Below are positions 16,917-21,831 of a DNA stretch of 21,831 nt, in pieces. Position numbers and translations under genes: made by a program. Within the stretch, counting starts at the first letter, position 1. Each line of letters starts with the position of its first letter. The DNA is taken from positions 922,070 through 943,900 of the forward strand of contig NW_003135334.1 of the NCBI RefSeq assembly GCF_000003605.2, read 5' to 3'. This DNA comes from Saccoglossus kowalevskii (lineage: Eukaryota; Hemichordata; Enteropneusta; Harrimaniidae). A model generated the notes under the pieces. It was given only the letters and a program-made list of their open reading frames with translations. It did not search any database and had not been told where the DNA came from.

Positions 16917-17295
16917 GTGAAAATCGAAAATGATTTCTTGCTGGCAGGGTGGTGTACATGTCACCAGAGGTTATTTGCAAGAAATCTTCACCATGCCCTG
17001 CTAAAGACATTTGGGCACTGGGATGTTCTATGGCTAAGGTGGTGACAGTGCAGCTGCTACAGCTATGCGGTACGTTGAAAAGTTTCATCAAACGAATAAG
17101 AACAGATGTAACGGATGGCCAGGTTATCACAGCGTTCAACATAAGGCATCTCGGAAGCGGAGTCTATAAAGACTTGTGTCTGCCATGTTGTTCCATGAAA
17201 CCTTGTCCTGACCAGCAGCTGGGAACCTTATTGAACTTATCATCAGGAACATCTCTCCTGATGACATCATACGAAAACTTATGTTAAAACTATAA
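16917..17295 (+). pseudogene. Terminal kinase exon (activation segment to C-terminus)
   Basis: The acceptor TTTTTTTTGTAG leads to VKIENDFLLAG (Asp-Phe kept, Gly lost), then with a small indel to VYMSPEVICKKSS (subdomain VIII; Ser-Pro-Glu in place of Ala-Pro-Glu) and AKDIWALGCSMAKVV (subdomain IX, with the structural Asp and Trp). Only this copy has these motifs. The later part is less kinase-like: GTLKSFIKRIRTDV and VYKDLCLPCCSMKPC. The frame ends at TAA 17285-17287, whereas a shift gives NISPDDIIRKLMLKL ending at TAA 17293-17295, which better suits a kinase C-lobe end. It is probably decayed but is the best evidence that the array derives from a real kinase gene. Confidence 0.65.
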
Positions 17296-18539
17296 CATTT
17301 GTGCAGTCTTTTATATTTTAGTTTATGGTATCCCAGAATATATGTTGAATTCATGTTAGTAAATCCTATATATGAAAGCAGTGAATTTAGTGACAAATCG
17401 TGCCTAAGCTGCCACTAATGGCAATGAAAATCGGATCACGGTAATATGTCATAAATACCCTCCTCCCTCCACCAAAAAAAAACAAACACCTACATATCAA
17501 CAAACTAACAACATAGTTTAACTCTGATTTTGCCTTTTGTTATATGTTTGTTGAATATGCATTGTCATAATTAATATTTCGAATACAAACAAGTTTTAGG
17601 ATTGAAACAGCAGTAAAAAGTGTACATCCAACACGGAGACATTTGGAAAAAATGTAGTAAGATGGAAATCACTACTATAAATATTTCTTTTGTGTAATAC
17701 GTAAGTACAAAGTGGGGATATCATTTAGCATTTATCGTGATTTATGCCTTGAATGTGTTTTTATATAAGTATTATAAAAACTCTATAATTGCATTCCGGC
17801 GAATTTTGATTTGCGCAATTTATTTATTAATAGTTCCTACTTAAAAAAGACTATTCAACTGTGATTATCAAAATGATAGCAACGTGCAAGCCAGACTGAG
17901 GAATCTTTTCCTTCGACACCCTCCCCTAAGATGATTACAAGAAGGTACAAGATTGGTCACACCACATACATTAACTACACTCATTTCATGCCATGGTATA
18001 TTGATTTGCAATAAAACCTTCCTATTAATCATATATAATACTGTAATTGTGCAATTTTATCCTCCTTTTCAAAAAACAAGACAAAAACCTTTGAATCACC
18101 AAAATATCAACTAGAAAAGTTACAATATTGTGACATAAATAGTTAGTAAAAAGTACTTTTAGAAAAGAGCTCTTGTTGTGTGAATGAAAGACACACATGT
18201 TTGGATACTTTGCAACAACCTATTGCACATGTTTATTTAGACAATCACTGGAATGTGTTGTTAGCAGAATTCGAGATACTATTATGCAACATGGAAGACA
18301 CGATGTATGTATGTCTGTCTGAGAGAGTAGCATTATGATTGTGAAATACCTTTGAATGTGCTGAGCCGTGTTGTTGGTAATGAAAATATATAATATGACA
18401 TCATTGACCGAGTCTCCTACTTTAAATTGGTAGAGCTTGGATAACAAGTGATTTATTCCTCTACCAAAATTGTCATTCTCTATACACTGATTTGTCCGCT
18501 ATTTCGAGACAACCCTATACATGATATTGTTTGCATGGC
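17296..18539. other. AT-rich interval, no gene seen
   Basis: There are simple runs such as CCCTCCTCCCTCCACC plus poly-A at 17459-17485. A weak minus-strand open frame (18220-18447) contains LYQFKVGDSVNDVILYIF before a CAAAG/GTATTT donor-like site. I do not recognise it, and nothing supports it as a gene. Confidence 0.35.
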
Positions 18540-18662
18540 TCTAATCAAACGAAACGATGCCGTCACAAGGCAAAGTTCGCGAGACAAACTGCGCAATCGC
18601 AGATCGAATGTCTCAAATCGCGTCGCTGAGCGCGCTGGCGAAACGCAAGGCAAGCGCGACTA
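18540..18662. promoter_or_regulatory. CpG-rich island of unknown role
   Basis: About 120 bases hold many CG dinucleotides (TTCGCGAGAC, AATCGCGTCGCTGAGCGCGC, GCAAGCGCGAC) in a region otherwise poor in them. A plus-strand frame gives a basic peptide, RQSSRDKLRNRRSNVSNRV, ending at TAA. It could be a promoter or unmethylated island, or a recent insertion. CCAAT-type words occur nearby (ATTGG at about 18857). No downstream gene was found. Confidence 0.3.
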
Positions 18663-19035
18663 AAAATCATGCAAAATCGCTACACAATCACAGTTTTCAT
18701 TCCAATAAGATATATAGTTAATGCAAACCTGGCAAACTAATCATTTCATGAATATTGCCGCGTATCGTGTTCCCTTGACAAGTTATTGGCGTAAATCAGA
18801 AGGAAAGTACCCGAATGGAGGTCGACACACGAATATGCCTATTTGCGCGAATCTAATTGGCTGTCATGGTCATGAGGTATAATAATGTAGAGTGGAGTGT
18901 TCCCTGCACCATCGATCAAGTTTTATTTGTTTACTGTATATCCACAAAATCAAACAATGCATTTATTCTGAGTGAAGAAACACATTTTAATTGCCTTACT
19001 AAACTACTGGTGATTTATAGGATTTGCAAAGTGCA
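18663..19035. other. AT-rich interval, no gene seen
   Basis: There is no coding resemblance. It includes an ATTGG (inverse CCAAT) near 18857 and an open frame of 68 residues from 18857 without motifs. Confidence 0.3.
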
Positions 19036-19036
19036 A

Positions 19037-19070
19037 AATACTATTTTTGATAGTAAAGTCTAATAATTTT
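19037..19070 (+). repeat. Direct repeat P, copy 1
   Basis: TTTTTGATAGTAAAGTCTAA followed by TAATTTTGAA matches 19775-19808 with one or two differences (GATAG versus GATAC). The two copies bracket about 700 bp that include repeat Q copy 1. Confidence 0.75.
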
Positions 19071-19186
19071 GAAAAATAAATATTTACTGTCATTTTCAAA
19101 CATAAAGTATAAAATAACAGAACTGAAGGTAACTTCACAAAATGTGAGAGGTCCACTCAGTAAATACACATGACACGCCCCCACTC

Positions 19187-19268
19187 TGTGACATAAACAC
19201 TGAGGAGCCATAAATATGTCAGGTCTGTTTCACCCAACAAGTATGTCCGAAGGGGCTTAACAAAGCAT
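19187..19268 (+). repeat. Direct repeat Q, copy 1
   Basis: CTGTGACATAAACACTGAGG, AGCCATAAATATGTC and further on GTATGTCCGAAGGGGCTTAA match the order of words at 20779-20855 (CCGTGACATTAACATTGAGG, AACCATAAATATGT, GTATGTCTGAAACAGGACTA), with small gaps. It is a diverged dispersed repeat of about 80 bp. Confidence 0.65.
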
Positions 19269-19629
19269 GTGGGGGACGATACGTTGCGGTTATGGAAATG
19301 TAACGAAATATAGGATGCAAAATTATCTGCAACAAATAACCACAGAAGAACGACTTAATGAAAACTTTATTCACTAACGGGAAACCCTGCTGGCAATTCG
19401 GAGACTTACAACTCGATATCAACGATATAACACAAATTGTAAGAATGATACAGAATTGGCAGTATGCCCTTGATATACATCGATGAACTCTTGACCGTGT
19501 AAGAAAATTAGTGGGAAAACTTCTAATTGGATGAATATAAAAATTGAAACAAAAGAACACACTGCGGTGGTTTCTACCACGTTCGCATTCATGTCGTCGT
19601 CTCACTTCAGAATCCGTATTTTGCAACAA
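19219..19629 (-). other. Longest open frame of the right part, unassigned
   Basis: It is a 136-residue minus-strand open frame with Cys- and aromatic-rich composition and no motif I know. The plus strand of the same stretch holds a competing interrupted frame, DINDITQIVRMIQNWQYALD, then TLDRVRKLVGKLL (about 19408-19527), with more protein-like composition. Neither is supported by splice sites or a start context. I list it because it is the only sizeable open region here; a decayed plus-strand gene is at least as likely. Confidence 0.2.
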
Positions 19630-19774
19630 TGTATAAGTCAGAATACAGTTTTATTGAACTTGTATAAAACGTAACGAATAAAGCGATTAACAAATATTGC
19701 ATGTTTCAATTACAATGCTTCACAGATAAATGATTCAGAAATTACTCCGACAAAGCAATTGGAATACAAAACAT

Positions 19775-19808
19775 TATTTTTTGATACTAAAGTCTAATAA
19801 TTTTGAAC
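19775..19808 (+). repeat. Direct repeat P, copy 2
   Basis: TTTTTGATACTAAAGTCTAA then TAATTTTGAA, the partner of 19037-19070. It lies just before the tRNA-like segment and the satellite. Confidence 0.75.
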
Positions 19809-19810
19809 AA

Positions 19811-19862
19811 GCAGCCTCTTGGCTGAGATAGCTCCGCTGTTAGCACTCCGCATTTCAATTAA
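19811..19862 (+). mobile_element. Possible tRNA-derived SINE head
   Basis: CTTGGCTGAGATAGCTCCGC then TGTTAGCACTCCGCATTTC resembles the D-arm and anticodon-side region of a tRNA (compare AGCTC-GNTGGTTAGAGCACTCG), with a box-A-like TAGCTCCGCTG. No convincing box B (GGTTCGANNCC) follows before the satellite, so it is at most a fragment or a coincidence. Confidence 0.25.
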
Positions 19863-19930
19863 AGAACAGAAGATATCATTAGATATCAACAAGAATTCAA
19901 AAACATAATTTTTAACCATAAATGATTGTG

Positions 19931-20715
19931 GTTTTTAACAAGAAGAAAATATCACTTTTTACCAAAAATATTCATCAAAATTAGAGAATTGAAGATATCA
20001 TCATGAAATGAACAAATTTGAGAGTGGTCCATATATGTAATATCAAAGCAATTGGACTTGTCGTTTTTAACAAGAAGTCGAAAATATAACTTTTTACTAA
20101 AAATGACAAAAATATTTACCAAAATTAAAGATATCATTACAAAATGAACAAATCTGAAAGAGGTCGACATGTAGTACCTATATATGTAATATCAAAGCAA
20201 TTGGACTTGCGGTTTTTAACAAGAAGTTGAAAATATCACTTTTTACCAAAAAATGACAAAAATATTCACCAAAATTAGTAAATTAAAGATATCATTACAA
20301 AATGAACAAATCTGAGAGAGATACACATGTAGTGCCTATATATGTAATATCAAAGCAATTGGACTTGCGGTTTTTAACAAAAAGTCGAAAATATCACTTT
20401 TTACCAAAAATGACAAAAATATTCACCAAAATTAGAGAATTGAAGATATCATTACAAAATGAACAAATCTGAGAGAGATACACATGTAGTACTTATATAT
20501 GTAATATCAAAACAATTGGACTTGCGGTTTTTAACAAGAAGTTGAAAATATCTCTTTTTACCAAAAACTACAAAAATATTCACCAAAATTAGAGAATTGA
20601 AGATATCAACATGAAATGAACAAACCTAAGAGAGGTCTACCCAAGATACATATACAGCAAACATCAAAGCATTCAGGCTTGTAGTTTACAAGAAGAAGTC
20701 GAAAAAGTAAAACAT
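19931..20715 (+). repeat. AT-rich satellite, about five units of ~157 bp
   Basis: Units start at GTTTTTAACAAGAAG: 19931, 20063, 20212, 20370 and 20527, with a partial sixth at 20684. Lengths are 132, 149, 158, 157 and 157. Each contains TATCACTTTTTACCAAAAATG, ATTCACCAAAATTAGAG, ATATCATTACAAAATGAACA and ATATCAAAGCAATTGGACTT. Units 3 and 4 are nearly identical; the outer units are diverged or shortened, as expected at satellite edges. It is followed by GACACGGACGACGCCGGACAATCACT and an AAGCTCCGCTAG motif. This resembles repeats I recall from bivalves. Confidence 0.9.
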
Positions 20716-20778
20716 TGACACGGACGACGCCGGACAATCACTCATATGATAAGCTCCGCTAGTCAAGACACATTCAAG

Positions 20779-20857
20779 CTCCGTGACATTAACATTGAGG
20801 AACCATAAATATGTACCGGCGGTATGTCTGAAACAGGACTAACAAAGCATTTGGAAT
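20779..20857 (+). repeat. Direct repeat Q, copy 2
   Basis: It is the partner of 19187-19268, located just right of the satellite, so the two Q copies bracket the satellite, repeat P copy 2 and the tRNA-like segment. CAAAGCATTTGGAATACAAG here also echoes CAAAGCAATTGGAATACAAA at 19754-19773. Confidence 0.65.
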
Positions 20858-21831
20858 ACAAGAAGAAGTTTCATACACTTAACCCTAAAAAAAATCCAGG
20901 ACTTTCCAGGGGTATTTCTCTGCAACCTATTTTTAATCATCCAGTTAAAAATCAGAAAAATTATGACATTGCTGTGAATTTAGCAAGATTTTCCAGGACC
21001 ATACAAACACTGCAAGATAACACTGGATGACCATCGTAACATTCCATATCGGCAGAGCTTGAAAATATAGATTATTGGTTGAATTCTCTCATTACACGAC
21101 TCAAAGACACTGATCGCTTACACGTTGAGCATCGAGAATTGAAAGCAATATTCACTTCAGACATTGACATGTGTAATTTGTTTTTGTCAAACACTTTTTT
21201 TGTTTTTCAAACAAAATTAATCAATTGGTTGTGGTTCAAGACAAAAGTCACTTATACATATTCTATAATCAATTGCAATCAGGTGTACATTGTTGTACAC
21301 AGGAGAAAATGCCACCCGGCTTTTTGAAGAGACAAGAAAATTACCTGTTTTGCCACTCTTGATGTTTAGAAACACAACACATAGTAAGTTACAATACACA
21401 GCGAGAAATGAGTTAGTGTGAACAAGATATGAGCTGTTGGATAGATATAATTTCCCGGATTTGACCTTCTTGTTTGTCAGTCATTTGTTTTGTGTTCTTG
21501 AATTTGTAAATTTGACGACGTGTATTTGGACATCGTTTGGCTACATTATTTCTACTGTATTCAACTTAATTGTTCGCAAAAATCACGAAAATTAAACTGA
21601 TCATTGGTCAATATTCAACAAGATTTTAATGTTAATTTATAAAAGATCGATCGACTCAGTAACACATGATCATGACATGCAAGCAGCAGATGACCTTGGA
21701 TTACAACGTTTGTGTCATTCTGAATAAAATGCGCAAAATCGACATTGCGATTACGGCCAGCATAGACTCACACAAACAAAACCTATTTAACTCAGTAAAA
21801 TAATATATACCAAAGGTACATTACTTGGGGT
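20858..21831. other. AT-rich end of the window, no gene recognised
   Basis: Short open stretches exist, such as HLEYKKKFHTLNPKKNPGL from about 20839 and NSLITRLKDTDRLHVEHREL from about 21082. They show no family motif and lack paired splice sites. The final 100 bases contain a few CG dinucleotides (TGCGCAAAATCGACATTGCG). Nothing can be assigned. Confidence 0.35.

Larger units (their letters stand above)
6761..17295 (+). repeat. Tandem array of protein-kinase exon modules
   Basis: Introns and exons are duplicated together, so this is segmental duplication and not retroposition. Order is: A (glycine loop/VAIK, stub of the 81-nt exon, catalytic loop, hinge-like, DFG-like); B (glycine loop/VAIK, 81-nt exon); inserted transposon 8757-13194; B' (81-nt exon, catalytic loop); C (glycine loop/VAIK, 81-nt exon fused to DFG-like); D (glycine loop/VAIK, 81-nt exon, catalytic loop); E (glycine loop/VAIK, 81-nt exon, catalytic loop, hinge-like, DFG/APE terminal exon). 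Shared intron words such as CATCTATATAAGCGGCGG and AAATATAATGATAT(C/T)ATGTTTAGCTC define the units. All copies carry lesions. The kinase resembles Ser/Thr or TKL types by motif, but I cannot name it. Confidence 0.8.

Noticed and set aside
8081-17295. A functional cassette of mutually exclusive kinase exons
   Set aside because: The shared frame break, stops in several exons and deletion in module C argue against use as coding cassettes. Transcript data could reopen it.
18220-18447. Minus-strand exon with LYQFKVGDSVNDVILYIF
   Set aside because: There is only a donor-like site, no acceptor in a good context, no known motif and simple-repeat content inside.
19811-19862. True tRNA gene
   Set aside because: A tRNA-like 5' half may be present, but no box B or acceptor stem pairing is visible.
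20898-20916. Kappa-B-like sites (GGACTTTCC, GGGGTATTTC)
   Set aside because: They are short degenerate motifs in AT-rich DNA without an associated gene or clustering beyond two.
1-21831. Prokaryotic systems (CRISPR, operons, phage, toxin-antitoxin)
   Set aside because: Splice sites, animal-type transposons, a LINE and a satellite show eukaryotic DNA. No array of identical short repeats with spacers exists.

Overview
The window is intron-rich, AT-rich eukaryotic DNA. I see no bacterial-style operons, no recognisable tRNA or rRNA gene and no CRISPR array. Interrupted reading frames with GT/AG splice sites, PHD, OTU-like and protein-kinase sequences, animal-type transposons, a LINE with an L2/CR1-like 3' tail and a ~157-bp AT-rich satellite all point to an aquatic invertebrate. 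The satellite and its flank resemble repeats I associate with bivalve genomes, but that is recall, so mollusc is a guess. Almost every coding segment is broken by stops or frameshifts. This is mostly a transposon graveyard around a degenerate, tandemly multiplied kinase gene.

Left part (1-5855) holds three unrelated transposon relics. (1) From 1 to about 3,300 lies a Mutator-like element (MULE): a CCAAT/TATA promoter, a degenerate PHD finger, an OTU/vertnin-like domain, a Ser-rich repetitive linker and a MULE transposase with all three catalytic positions still visible. (2) Three small exons at 4195-4957 encode the C-terminal part of a recurrent transposase-like animal family (motifs VNFRTTAELENFQ and KKSGRWIIKP). 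(3) A 5'-truncated non-LTR retrotransposon follows at about 5000-5855, with the RT C-terminal region and a structured 3' tail.

Middle part (5952-17295) holds exon-like blocks with compatible splice phases (5952-6612), then a tandem array of protein-kinase exon modules. There are five copies of the glycine-loop/VAIK block, four of the catalytic-loop exon (HNDFKPSN), five intact or fused copies plus one stub of a 81-nt exon, two hinge-like segments and three DFG-like exons. A single terminal exon carries VYMSPEV and KDIWALGC. All five glycine-loop copies share the same 2-nt frame break before VAIK, so the array seems to have been amplified from an already broken ancestor. The array is split at 8757-13194 by a second, RNase-H-fold transposase-like gene with DFCENY, FSDGAASQYKSK and HGKGPSDGE motifs, a 24-bp coding minisatellite and two spliced C-terminal exons.

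Right part (17296-21831) has no convincing gene. It contains a CpG-rich island near 18.6 kb, dispersed direct repeats, a possible tRNA-like SINE head and a five-unit satellite at 19931-20715.

I found no intact system that could be called functional. The most distinctive feature is the kinase exon array, with its shared frame break, apparently permuted exon order and internal transposon.
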